Positions 38,141 through 49,000 of a stretch of 64,000 bases of DNA are shown piece by piece. The notes under the pieces were generated by a model, which saw only the letters and a list, made by a program, of their open reading frames with translations, was not told where the DNA came from and made no database searches. The DNA is from Polytrichum commune. Its lineage: Eukaryota > Streptophyta > Polytrichopsida > Polytrichales > Polytrichaceae. The position numbers and the translations under genes were made by a program. How positions within the stretch are numbered: position 1 is the first letter of the stretch; every line of letters begins with the position of its first letter. The DNA lies in the NCBI GenBank assembly GCA_950295325.1, contig OX485809.1, positions 1,302,001 through 1,366,000 of the forward strand, read 5' to 3'.

Positions 38141-41100
38141 ATGGCGGAAGGGAAGATGAAGCTTTACGGAATTGCCTCCTCAACATGCACCGGAAGAGTT
38201 TTGGTCACTCTGTTTGAGAAGGAGGTGGAGGATTTTGAGCTTCAAGTGGTGAATGTGCGCAAGGGCGAAGGGAAGACACCCGAGCACATGGCTCTTCAGG
38301 TCAGTTGAAGCTCAACAATTCTCTCAAATTTGTCACATCTATTATATGTTTTGGAACTTTGGAACTGTGTGTTGATGCCGTGCCTGTTCCAAAGCTTCAA
38401 CGTGGTGGCTGTCAACGGTGGCATGTTGAGAGCTATGAACGGGAAGATCCAACCGTTAGTTACAGATGGGCCGGTTGAGTTTGAGAAATAATCAATTCAA
38501 GTTCAATACCTTAGGCAAAACGCCTTTCATTTTATATAATATAAAGGAAAACCAAAAGATTTCAATGTGTAACCAGTTGGACTTGGATCTTGATCGATTT
38601 TGTCCAAAACCTCCCTGGACACTGATTGAGCAATGACACGAGGCCCGAACTAGTGCTTTTACTCCAATGTTGAAGAATAATAGCCTCTTTTTACTACTAC
38701 GAAATGTGAGATTTTTAAGTGCAGCTCCATTAATTGGAATGTGTCCTATTTGACTTTCAAAGGCCATATCATCGTATTTTGGTGATTTTGGATTAATAAG
38801 GTTGAAACGCCACTTAAATGTCAAAGAGGACACATTCCATTTGATGGATGTGCACTTAAGAAACCCACATAATGTAGTGATATTTGGTTCTTGGTCTCTT
38901 GCCCCTCTGTGCAGCCTGTTCTGAAGGTCAATCAGTCTCAGTTCCAGCAGTATGAAAGACCAAAAACTGAGCATTACCTGACCGAGTACTGTTGGTGTTG
39001 CTAATTTGACATTGCCAAAGAATCGAAATATGGTTTTTCCCAGTCTATATGTACCCAATCCCAGGGTTGAAATTCATTGGGTGATATCAGGAACCATCTC
39101 TGTAATAATGTATGTGGGTGTTATTCGGTTCGTTTTCATGTTCTCCAACAGTTTCTACTGATTTGATTTACACAATGAAATTTGTGTTGCATTAGCAAAT
39201 CTATAATGAAGCATCAGGAAACATGACATTGAAAATCGGACATCCCTTGATTTAGTTATGGTTATCGGAAGTGCATGTTTGTTGATTCCCTAACCAAATT
39301 ACATAGGTCCTCCCAATTGTGTTCACTATTGAGTGTGGATTACTAATTAAAATTTGAACATGTGTGTCTCATGTGCCCAACCTCTTTTAAACATGTGTCT
39401 ATATTTGTTTGTTCGTTGACCCTCACCTGACCACACACCAATCAAATATAGGTGTCCGAGTAAGAAAAGCAACTGCACAACACCTGCTTACCTTACATGA
39501 TGAATGTGAGGTTCTGATGCTTCTACTTAGCAACAGACACTGGGTTCACATAATTTGCACTTTAGAGTGTGAGCTTTCATTTAATTCTTAAGGGTTTTGT
39601 TTAGTACTTAGTAGAAAAGTATGCACTTGGCATTTTTTTGTTTGAGGATATGTCAGATAGACACCTGATTCTGTTGCAGTACAAGTACTTACAACCTGCT
39701 GACATTCAGAATGCTAGACTTTTGATCTCATTTGTGAATTTCTTATTCAACTTGAGTTATACTGTCGTGCAGCCCTTTGGACTGATTCCAGTTCTTCAAG
39801 ATGGTGACTTGACCCTATTTGGTATGTACCTAGCTTTCCTTTGGTGACAACTTACATTTCTTATGTGGTACTTGAAATGCCATGAATTATGTGATTCTTG
39901 GCGGTGTTGTGGGAGTTTGGTCCAGTTCACAAAGAGAGGTTGGAAATGTCTTTCCTGAGATGAACTGCTAACAAAACTTCACTTTACAGATAAATACTTT
40001 TTCCTGTTTTGAGAAGCTTCGTCAAGATGCTTCCTTGCACTTCATTGTGTGTACCAGTGTTGGACTGGTGTTGACTTTTTGGATACCATTCAGATATCTA
40101 TAATGAGGATTTCACCTTTTTTTGATACCAGTAGGGTATGGGTATATAAGGATTTGTTTATATTTATATTTTTGGTTTTCGATACCATTTGGGTCTATAT
40201 ATCATGCAAGAACCTTCATACCTAGGTAAAATCGTCCTAGTATCAATATGGTTTAGAATGGAATCAACCCAAGGAATAATGTGGATATATAGAGATTTTG
40301 TCACCTCAATATCAATATTTAGTTGGTTTTGAAATTTTGATACCCATGGGTAATTTCTTTGATACCATTACTGATGTTAATTATTGATATCATGCATTCA
40401 CCTATATACCAGTCCAACATTGGTGTATGCCCTGTTCAGCTTCCAGGCTTATGAAATTGATAGTTATGCCCCTGGTCCTGAGTCTAAGAACCTCAACTTC
40501 AGGGCGCCCGTGCAATCCTTTATGCTCCTCAAATGCTGACCTGGGTTTTGATATTGGGTGAGGCAGAGTTTAAATGTTCGATAATGGCCATTGGGTGGAC
40601 TGCAAGCCAGGCCCACCCAACGGCCATTTTTATGATGAGACAATGATGCACATCATTGAAGAACTCCGGAAATAATTTAATGGACAGTTTGACGTTTTCT
40701 AAGTGAGGTTGATGTGTTTGACTGTGTGGTTCACTCTTAAGAAATTTCAGGTGTCCAGAGGACAAGAAATCCTTCTGCAATGTCCTCATAAGTTTTTGGA
40801 ACCAACTGTTGGACTAGTATCACCTTTTCTAGATGCCACACTGGTATATGTAATGAGGATTGTATCAATATGCTGTTAGGTTGGTATTGACCCAACTAAA
40901 TACTTGGGTATTAAAGATCGTCTCATCTAGTGATGCCCACTAAGTATCTATAATTGACGAATGTTACAATCTTGAGACCCGTTTGGTAGGTTCTTTGATT
41001 CCATTGTTGATGTATTTACACCATGCATTTTCACCTATACTGTATACCTGTCCAGCATCGGTTCGAACAATGAACAGTGCTCAAATGCTGACATGGATTG

Positions 41101-41549
41101 TAAATTTGGGCGATGCAGAGTCACGTGCGATTATTCGATACATTGCCAACAAGTACGAAAATCAAGGCACACCTCTCCTTGGAAGCACCCTGGCGGAAAA
41201 AGCGTTAGTGGAGCAATGGCTGGAAGTGGAGGCCCAAAACTTCAACCCGGCTGTGAAAGACAGCTTGAAGCAGGCTTCCACTTCCCCCGTGGACGAGGAG
41301 AAGCTGGCCCAAAGCCTTGCAAAGTTTGGCAAGGTTTTGGACGTGTACGAAGCGCGTCTTTCAAAGAGCAAATTCCTAGCTGGTGATTTTATCAGCCTGG
41401 CCGATTTATCGCACCTCACCACCGGTTGGAAGCTTTTCGACAAGTATAAGAAGGGGAGTGTGTGCTTTGAGGGCCGGCCTCATGTGAAGGCATGGTGGGA
41501 GGCCACTTCTTCGCGACCGGCGTGGAAGAAAGTCCTCGATTTGATTTAA
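38141..41549 (+). CDS. GSTF: Phi-class glutathione S-transferase, 3 coding exons, 212 aa
   Basis: Conjugates glutathione to electrophiles and peroxides; cytosolic, dimeric. Coding exons 38141-38299 (159 nt), 39773-39821 (49 nt) and 41119-41549 (431 nt) join in phase with GT-AG borders into 212 residues, the usual phi-class length; a 49-nt middle exon is, to my knowledge, typical of plant phi GSTs. Thioredoxin-like N-domain: MKLYGIASSTCTGRV (residues 6-20) with the likely catalytic Ser14, PFGLIPVLQDGDLTLF (54-69) with the cis-Pro (VP motif read here as IP), then ESRAIIRYIA (70-79) with the Glu-Ser glutathione-binding pair. The helical C-domain includes FLAGDFISLADLSHL. The start MAEGKMKLYG fits the family and directly follows a probable 3' splice site at 38131-38132. 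Both introns carry MITEs. It converges with the HMA gene at 44014-46381. Substrate preference cannot be read from sequence. Confidence 0.96.
38692..38882. mobile_element. Near-palindromic hairpin MITE in GST intron 1
   Basis: Arms of about 75 bases pair end to end: the left arm holds AAGTGCAGCTCCATTAATTG, then GGAATGTGTCCTATTTGACT. The right arm, reverse-complemented, reads AAGTGCACATCCATCAAATG, then GGAATGTGTCCTCTTTGACA. The outer ends are TACTACGAAATGTG and CACATAATGTAGTG. The spacer is about 35 bases. Transcribed with the gene, it would form a long stem. Confidence 0.8.
39114..39473 (+). mobile_element. Family A MITE in GST intron 1
   Basis: This starts GTGGGTGTTATTCGGTTCG and ends CAAATATAGGTGTCCGAGTA, then AGAAAAGCAAC. 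The interior phrases TTGTGTTGCATTAGCAAAT and ATCGGAAGTGCATGTTTG are shared with the copies at 43065-43426 (inverted) and 48655-49000 (same orientation). It is about 360 bp with no coding capacity. Confidence 0.8.
40053..40424. mobile_element. Family B MITE in GST intron 2, copy 1
   Basis: The ends ACCAGTGTTGGACTGGT (40053-40069) and ACCAGTCCAACATTGGT (40408-40424) are inverted repeats with one mismatch in 17. The interior is rich in GATACCATTGGG-like phrases and ATCTATAATGAGGATTTCAC. Related copies lie at 40799-41068 and 53766-54160. Confidence 0.8.
40799..41068. mobile_element. Family B MITE in GST intron 2, copy 2 (shorter)
   Basis: The left end GAACCAACTGTTGGACTAG and right end CTGTCCAGCATCGGTTCG are diverged inverted repeats of family B. 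Shared interior phrases are GTAATGAGGATTGTATCA and ACCATGCATTTTCACCTATA. It ends about 50 bases before the splice acceptor of exon 3. Confidence 0.7.
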
Positions 41550-43064
41550 TTTTTAGTTAGCTGCTTACTCATAATACCTATCAACCCATGGGAATCGTAT
41601 CTACTACCTTCCTTTTCTAAATAATAGGTTTGGGCAAACCAAGCTAAGGTCTTCTTCTTTTGTGAAAGAAGAAACTAAATTTGATGCCGCTAGTGAAGAC
41701 CTGAGATAGCAAAGAAGGTGGCGAGCAATGAGTTCGCAATCGGTGGCCACTCGTGTGATGATGATGATTCACTTTTATCTGTTTGGGGACATTTTAGGGG
41801 TCATGTTTTTGATGTCCTCCAAGTATGGTTAGTCTGTGGCTTTTTCAATCCAGATAGTAGGGGCTATGTACCATGAGGTAATTCCTGTGTTTCAATGAAG
41901 GTCGACTCCTTTTGGACTTTTGAATGATGGATTACTTCAGAGACTTCTAATGTGCATACCTCCCTTGAATGTTGCTACCAATGGGAACGACAGCTTTCTT
42001 TTGAAGTTAAAGCGACATTTTCTTTTTAAGTGCGTACCAATGTTGGACCTGTATATATCCAAGTGCATGGGTATCAACAACAATAATGGTATCAACAAGC
42101 CTACTCATGGTTATCAAAATTGTAGTACCAGTCAATATTGATGTTAAAAAACATTGCTACACCACATATTGTCATACTAGTCGATAATTGTTATTAGAAT
42201 ATATTGTCAGATGTTGGTATAGAAAATTAGTGTAGATCACAAAATTTTCACAAAAAAATTCCACCCATGGTGATAAGACTATTTAGTGTACCTTGCATGT
42301 GGACATTACATAATCTGTTTAATAGGGAATAAGAGGAGCTTGTTATTAATTTGTAATTTGTAATTATCAACTACAGAGAAATCTACTCAAAGAAAAATAA
42401 ATAAATAAAATTGCAATTCCTGGTTTCTTCATAGTTGGAGTTTCATTGCTTCGTAGTTCTGAGTGTGTAAGGTTTTTTCAGTGGATTGTAACGAAAATTG
42501 CAGGATTTGTATCATTATGAGTTGCAAGTACATGTTGACCAAAGATTTTGAATACCTTTATTCAAGAAATTACAGACATTTACATTTACAGACTCAGTGA
42601 TTTTTTGAATTGTGTAATTAGAGAGTATTGGTGACAATCTATGCCAAGAAAATCTTCAAGACAGAGATCAGCTGGTCAGAACAGTTTACTGTCCATTATT
42701 TAGCATCTGTCCTTTATATGCATTGCATTGTTTGAACAACAACTGGAAGCTAGAGTCAAGCAGGTGATCGCAGAATCGCCAATGCTTCAAGATTCTCAAT
42801 AGAGTGGCCCACTCTCTGCTTCCCATCAAATTCAGTGCATGGATAGCATCTTAGACCACAAAGTGCTTGTATTAGTGACTTACTTCACTTTCTAGGCAAA
42901 TCTACCACCTTGATAGAATTACAGATTATTCAGTAACACATGTCGATTTTCATAGATCCAGTATGTGTTCCTCATGACTCATATGCTTGTAGTGCTTGAA
43001 AATATGACACAAGTGCAATTGCACAATGATGGTGGACCATGCTAATTATGCACTCTAGGGTATA
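41550..43064. other. GST 3' flank; partial family B remnant at about 42025-42230
   Basis: The GST 3' UTR probably occupies the first part. From 42025, CGTACCAATGTTGGACCTGT begins a partial family B-like stretch with repeated GGTATCAAC phrases. The remainder is plain AT-rich DNA without a gene. Confidence 0.5.
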
Positions 43065-43426
43065 GGGGTGCTATTTGGTTACTTTTCTTAATCTAACATC
43101 TATATTTGATTGATATGTGGTTGGGTGAGAATCAATGAATAAACACCATTACAAACATATGTTGAAAAGAGATTGAACTACAATCTCTTATTAATTTTAT
43201 TAACTACTTCACACTCAATAGAGAACACAATTGGGAAGACCTATGTATTCTTGTAAGGAAGCAACAAACATGCACTTCCGATAACCATAACTAAATCAAG
43301 GAAGGTCCTCATTTCAATCCGATTTTGCGGATGCTTCATCGTAGATTTGCTAATACAACACAAGTTTCATTGCATAAATCTAATCAGTAGAAGTTGGAGA
43401 ACATGAAAACGAACCAAATAACACCC
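43065..43426 (-). mobile_element. Family A MITE, complete copy with visible inverted ends
   Basis: The left end GGGGTGCTATTTGGTTACTT and the reverse complement of the right end, GGGTGTTATTTGGTTCGTTT, are imperfect terminal inverted repeats (about three mismatches in 22). It is 362 bp and inverted relative to the copies at 39114 and 48655. The GGG...TTTGGTT ends recall Tourist-like (PIF/Harbinger) MITEs, but no 3-bp TTA or TAA duplication is clear. Confidence 0.8.
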
Positions 43427-44013
43427 GCATACAGTACCTTAGTGATGAATTACAAACTAGTATGCAATAATGCAGAGATGTAGTAACCTCAAGCCAAAAT
43501 GCCAAAGATTCCTGGATCAGGTTCATGTGCAAATTAATCATGCACACTCGAACAAACTCATGACTAGAGCATGTTGTATGTTGAAGATCACATGACCAAA
43601 CCTCACTTTCATCACAGACGTCATAACCATATCAACTCATGCACATCAACAATCAAACAAGTGCATAGTACAGATTCATTTACAGCGAAGAGTGATCATC
43701 ACCATAAACTGATGAAGTAGAATACAGAAAAAAACAAAAAACAAAAAGAAAAAAAAGTAGTACACAGAACAGATGATGTGTACACCACTGAACCTGTATA
43801 TGTATTGATCAATTTTGAGTTGGTGGACAACCAACCGACAAACGAGTGACAAAAGCCAACCTCGAGAAAACCGAAAAAGTTACTGCTGCATAATCATCTA
43901 TCTGTACTGGATTCCGCATTAATTCTTGCAGCCTCCCATCCCTAAGAGTCATTTGTATCTGAGAGCAGCATATGTATATAAGACGCTTTTGCAAATATTG
44001 CCGATTCTAGGTA

Positions 44014-46381
44014 TCAATAGTAGCCGACACCTGGGTAAGGCCTCCTATACGGGTCGATATATGAAGGTCCATATGCTGACCCATACTCCATGTCGTATTC
44101 CTCATTAACAGGGAACGTCTCGTAATTGGAGAATGGTGGGCTCATCGGGTAGCGCTCGTTGGCATACGGGTTGTAGGGAAGGTAGTCTGGGCCGTATGAA
44201 GAGCCTGTATACGGCCCTCCGATTGACAGGATTTCAGACCTCCTTTTGATCCACCGTATGCGTCGAAGGAGAGTTTGGGGTGGTACATTCCCCGAAACAA
44301 TCACAGTTTGGTTTGCCACATCACATCGAACTCTGTGCACACCTGCACAAACATGGTCCAGTGTCATTCATGAGACTCCCACATCACCACCACGTTGGTT
44401 AATCTCACATAGCCAATCACTTATCCAAGAGCATATTAAGGGTTAAAAGAACTCGTCACAACATTTCATCTGCATAGGTGGGAAATCATCCACAATTTCA
44501 AGACTTTATCCATGACCTCGTCAATTTTATCCGATAACCAGCTCGAGGTGGATAAGTCACCGCTTCCATGGTTCATCATCCACTCTACTCTCGATGGTTA
44601 TCTAGTCTATTCTCCAACAACATTGTCGCAGTAGACATCCAATGTATCATGTCACAGAGGTCCTGAAGTTCATCACCTCTATCCAATATCTAGGATAAAT
44701 ATATTAAACTAGTCTTGGCATGACACAGATGTTCATATGAAATAATGTTTATACCATCCTAGTCCATCCCAAATCATCTGCTCAACATATCACTGTCGAT
44801 GGTCAGCCGTCTTGACACTTTATAACTACAATTTCATCAACACTCATGCGCCCTTACCGTTTCAAAGTTCCCAAATGTATAAGACTACTGGAGCTTGGGG
44901 TTGTGCAGTCCCAACCCATTGCACCTCGGAACATGAATTAATTGTCACAAGCCATCCCCACACCATTCGCTTAACATACCGCCGTGAATGGCCGGCTATT
45001 TTGGAACTTTGAAACGGCAACTACATCAAAATAATGCGCCCTCAACATTCGAAACTGTGTATAATAAATGACGCTATTGGTAAATATGTGTGCATCTACT
45101 ACTTTCTTAGATCTTGGCACAGAGACAATGCACTTGAGACCCTCTGTTTGGATCATTCGAATTCACCTGCATTTATGGTCCACGAACCATTCTTTCAGTG
45201 TGTTCGATTTGGTGATGGCTTCTTGACATAAGCATTGGTTGCCTTGAAACTCTCATGCCTCTCACACATCAATGCTCTTACTGTAAGTTAAATTGCTGTG
45301 AGTCTGGTATAAAGTTTCAAATCTATTCTAGAATGTTAATACTGTACCCAGTATGGAGATTGAGGCTCCAAAGATACAGATAGCAAAGACCACGTACAAG
45401 TGACGTATTTTCTTCCTTCGGAAAGTCTGTTCTCGAAGCCTCTTTTATCCTTTATTCTACCGACTTTGTCTTATAAGTGTATGTCATTTGTCTCAAATGA
45501 CAAAATAAAACAAAAACAAAAAGTAGTGCATGTGAGAAGGGAGCATGTACAGAATCCATTCTGAAGAATTGAGATGTACACGAAACAGAAAGTCATGTCA
45601 CAGGAATTAGTAAGGCAGTACCACTGATGGCCAGTGCCTGGTTCACCCTCTCCACGCACTTCATGCTGTCCATTGGCACATGCAACACAACATCCTGTAG
45701 ACACAGATATATTTTAGAATGCGTGCCCTTTGCTACAACCTATCGCCATCGCGCTAGGTTGATGACATGATGTTTTCAAGTGAGAGTCAAGGCTAACCCT
45801 GTCTATTATTCCTCCAGAAACTTTGCACATCTTGAACACTTAAAGGATGACAAACACACATATGAATGTCGATGTGGCCTATCTCTGGACATTCTTCTGA
45901 GGATTTGTGTCTGGTTAAGACACAGCAAACTCTCGATTGTATCAAACCTACCAAGCAGCGATTAAGATGCATCGAAAACAAGCAGCCAAGTTCGGTAAAG
46001 AGGTATGTCCAGAATATATAAGCCTCCCTGATCGGACTGGACCGTGTAATCTGCTTGTCACACACTAACGGCAAAAGACTTATAGCCAAGGATCATCGCA
46101 ACTGATGGCAGTGACCACTAATTTTATTTTTTTAAGAATCTTGAGTGGCTGAAAACTTACGGGAAGCATGTTGCGGCCTCCGCCATATGAAACCACTCCA
46201 TCATCGTAGTAGTAGCCGGGATGGTGGCGGTAAGAGCTACCATGGAACAGCTGCAAATATGTACATCCACAGAATGCTCATCAACAGACCTGCCATATTT
46301 AAGAATATCATCCCAAACTCTGACAACCGTGTGCAAAATGCCAGGTTACACACGACTGACCTCTCGGATGAACCTGGCCAT
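44014..46381 (-). CDS. HMA-domain (heavy-metal-associated) protein, 4 exons, 170 aa
   Basis: Exons on the minus strand: 46381-46361 (21 nt, MARFIRE), 46250-46161 (90 nt), 45694-45622 (73 nt) and 44342-44014 (329 nt). All borders are GT-AG, phases match, total 513 nt. Residues 8-37 are Tyr/Gly-rich (HHPGYYYDDG). The HMA fold follows at about 38-100, with strand DVVLHVP, loop MDSMKC (45-50) and the GVHRVRCDVANQTVIVSGNV block. Residues 101-170 are a Pro/Tyr-rich tail ending PGVGYY. The canonical MxCxxC metal site reads M-D-S-M-K-C, so the first Cys is Ser47 and only Cys50 remains. There is no C-terminal CaaX box, so it is not a prenylated HIPP. HMA proteins normally carry Cu or Zn, but metal binding may be lost here. 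The first exon is short; it is supported by its ATG, its donor and matching phase. Its surrounding DNA is triplicated (46256-47047). Confidence 0.87.
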
Positions 46382-47047
46382 CGGTTGCCTGCCGTGTCCA
46401 ATCTCTTGCACTTGATCACTGATCTAATCTATATACCTCCTCCTTGTTACCGACGGAATGCACCAAGCCTTGCAGATCTCGGGGCAGGTGGGTAGTATGT
46501 GAGCACCCTGAGAGGTAGACAATCAAGACATCGAACAGAGTTAAGTAACAACTGCACACATGCACATCCACAGAATCATCATGAAAAGTGACAAGCTTGT
46601 GCAAGTGCCAGTTTCCACACGACCAACCTCTCGGATGAACTTGGCCAATGTCTTGTTGATCGCTACTCAGCTTCTACCGCCTTCCTACCGACGAAATTCA
46701 CCAACCCTTGCAGATTACGCGCCGAGTAAGCTAGCGAGCACCCTGAGAGGTTGATAATTGAGACTCCGAACAAAAGTTTAGGACTAACTGCACACATTCA
46801 CATCCACAGAATTTGTCATCAGACCAACCATTCTCATTGACAAAGTCCTAAATTGTGACAAGCTTGTGCAAATGCCAGGTTCCACATGACTAACCTCTCA
46901 GATGGACCTGGCCAATGTCTTGTTGATCACTGATCAGCTTCTACCTCCTTCCTACTGACGAAATGCACCAACCCTTACAGATTTCGTGCCAAGTATGTTT
47001 CTGACCACCCTGAGAGGTCGATAATCGACACTCCGAACAGAGTCCAG
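46256..47047. repeat. Tandem triplication covering the first exon of the HMA gene
   Basis: Three units at about 46256-46556, 46557-46795 and 46796-47047 share CACATCCACAGAAT, CCTCTCGGATGAACYTGGCC, CACCAA or CACCAAGCC, TTRCAGAT and CACCCTGAGAGGT in order. Unit 1 contains the start codon and donor of exon 1 (CGATGGCCAG on the minus strand). Units 2 and 3 have CATTGGCCA at that place, so they lack the ATG but retain the following codons and a GT. Confidence 0.85.
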
Positions 47048-47384
47048 GAAAGCTGAGGACGACGAAAGGACGAAGAAGAACTCCGAAAGTGAACTTCCGC
47101 TGCACCTGCTTACTTGCCTAATCACACTCTAAACTCTTCAAATATCGTCACGACTTGAAGTATACAGCAAACCCGCACACGTTTCCCTACAGGAGAGAGA
47201 TTGACCACGTACGATGCGCAGAACTGAGCAGCCAAATTTAGTGTCACAACAATTATGTCTGCAACAGGAATCTACAGTAAACTAGGGCCCATGCGTATCC
47301 ATACATGCATACAATAACAAAGGCAGCCGGGCGCTTCACCTCCCAGTCACCAAGTCCGAACTTGCAGGATTAAAAAATCTTTGA

Positions 47385-48289
47385 CACGTGCAAGTGCGCC
47401 GCGGCAATCAAACACCGGAAGAAACAACAAAAATCTCCGATTGTATATCATATACCTCAACTCTTACCCTCTCTCGCTCTGACAAGAGGAATTCCAGTCT
47501 GCAGAAATCAAGCTATGTAGGGACATACTAACTTATGTGATTTAAGGACCAATTGGATCTTCCTCCTCTTCTCCATGTCACATGAAAGTTCCTGCTGTCA
47601 CAGAATGATTCATCTGGCTCGGGTACTTTTGACTTCAAGGTTATTCAGTCAGTGAGTCAGCCGATCGACGATGTTTGTTGAAGAGTTCAAAACTTCAATC
47701 GGACACATGATCACGAGGTTAAGGTAAGTTAGCGGCAACCGAATCTGCACAGAAAATGCGTGAGTTTCTCAAGGGATTGTCAGGCTCACTGCAGGCATCT
47801 CATCCTTATAAGGCACGCCACCCTATGCTTCCCAGATCCACATCGGACGGCCCAGATCTCCCCAATCCGTGAACCCTTTGACTGGGTCGACATCCAACGG
47901 CTCAAGAGACTCCGTCTCAGGCTTAGCGTGACTGGAACCAGATCCAACGGTTCGAAGCTCACCATACCAGCTCGACTTAAAGTGCACGATTTGGCCACCA
48001 CCCTGGCCTACCCGGGGCCACCATGTGGCGTCATGCAAGACACGTGGAGTATCCCGATTGGAGATGTCCTGGTTTATAGGCCTTTGGATCACAGTGACTG
48101 AGGTGGACAGAAGGGAATTGTCGGTACTCTAATGAGGTAAAAGAAAACAAATAAATTACTTCATAGCTAATTCGCAACTTTGGTGCGCTCCTTTTCTTTG
48201 GATTCACTTTTGGTGGATGAATACTACCGTACATGGCGCTCTCTATTCCAACACAAAATAATTTCTCTCCTCTCAAAATGTGCCACGTG
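47385..48289. promoter_or_regulatory. Upstream region of the HMA gene with three CACGTG G-boxes and a CCTTATAAGG element
   Basis: CACGTG occurs at 47385-47390, 48041-48046 (within ACACGTGG) and 48284-48289 (within CCACGTGT). The last two match the ABRE/G-box core bound by plant bZIP and bHLH factors. CCTTATAAGG at 47804-47813 fits a CArG box and, on the minus strand, could act as a TATA element. Distance from the start codon is 1.0-1.9 kb. The regulatory role is inferred from motifs alone. Confidence 0.4.
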
Positions 48290-48654
48290 TCATGCTCTCA
48301 CTCACCACAGTCCACTTGTGTTCCACATGGGAACTGCATTCCAACACATGTAAAGATGGAATCGGGAGCCTTTTACAGGATTGTAGTAAGCTTACCGTGG
48401 CAGGTTCAAAACTTTGCATCTCAAATCGTACTATGTTTTTGTGCCACATCAATTCTACCATTAGGTTTCAATGAATCCGGTTATGCCACGCCGCAAGTTC
48501 GGAGCAAAAAGGAAATCTTTCGTGTAGAAGTTGCCATGTACAATTATTTTATTTCCATGTGATAGACTTCCATTGATGAGGTGAAATGCAATAGATTGTC
48601 ACCTCGTAACCCCTAAATCGGGTTCCAAAAGGGAGAACCATGTAAGGTATGTAT

Positions 48655-49000
48655 GTGGGTGTTATTTGGTATGTTTGTTCATGTCCTCTAACTTGTATTG
48701 ATTATATTTACACAACGTAACTTGTGTTGCATTAGCAAATATATGATGAACATCTACAAACAACCATATTGAAAAATCGGACCCTCCTTTAATTTAATTA
48801 CGGTCAACGGAAGTGCGTGTTTGGTGATTTGTTAAGTAGATACATAGGTCCTCTCAATTGCGTTCGCTATTGACTGTAGAGTAAATGTTAATATTTTAAA
48901 ATGTCTCTTTTAAACATGTATTTATGATGTTTGCTCTTTGATCCTCACTGAACCACATACCAATCAAATATAGGGGTCCAATTAAGAAAACAACCCACTT
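48655..49000 (+). mobile_element. Family A MITE, intergenic copy
   Basis: This starts GTGGGTGTTATTTGGTATG and continues with TTGTGTTGCATTAGCAAAT and ACGGAAGTGCGTGTTTGG. It ends CAATCAAATATAGGGGTCC, then AATTAAGAAAACAACCC, parallel to the copy at 39114-39473. Confidence 0.8.

Noticed and set aside
38492..39058. 188-codon minus-strand open frame in GST intron 1
   Set aside because: It runs through the hairpin MITE, opposes the gene and resembles no protein family.
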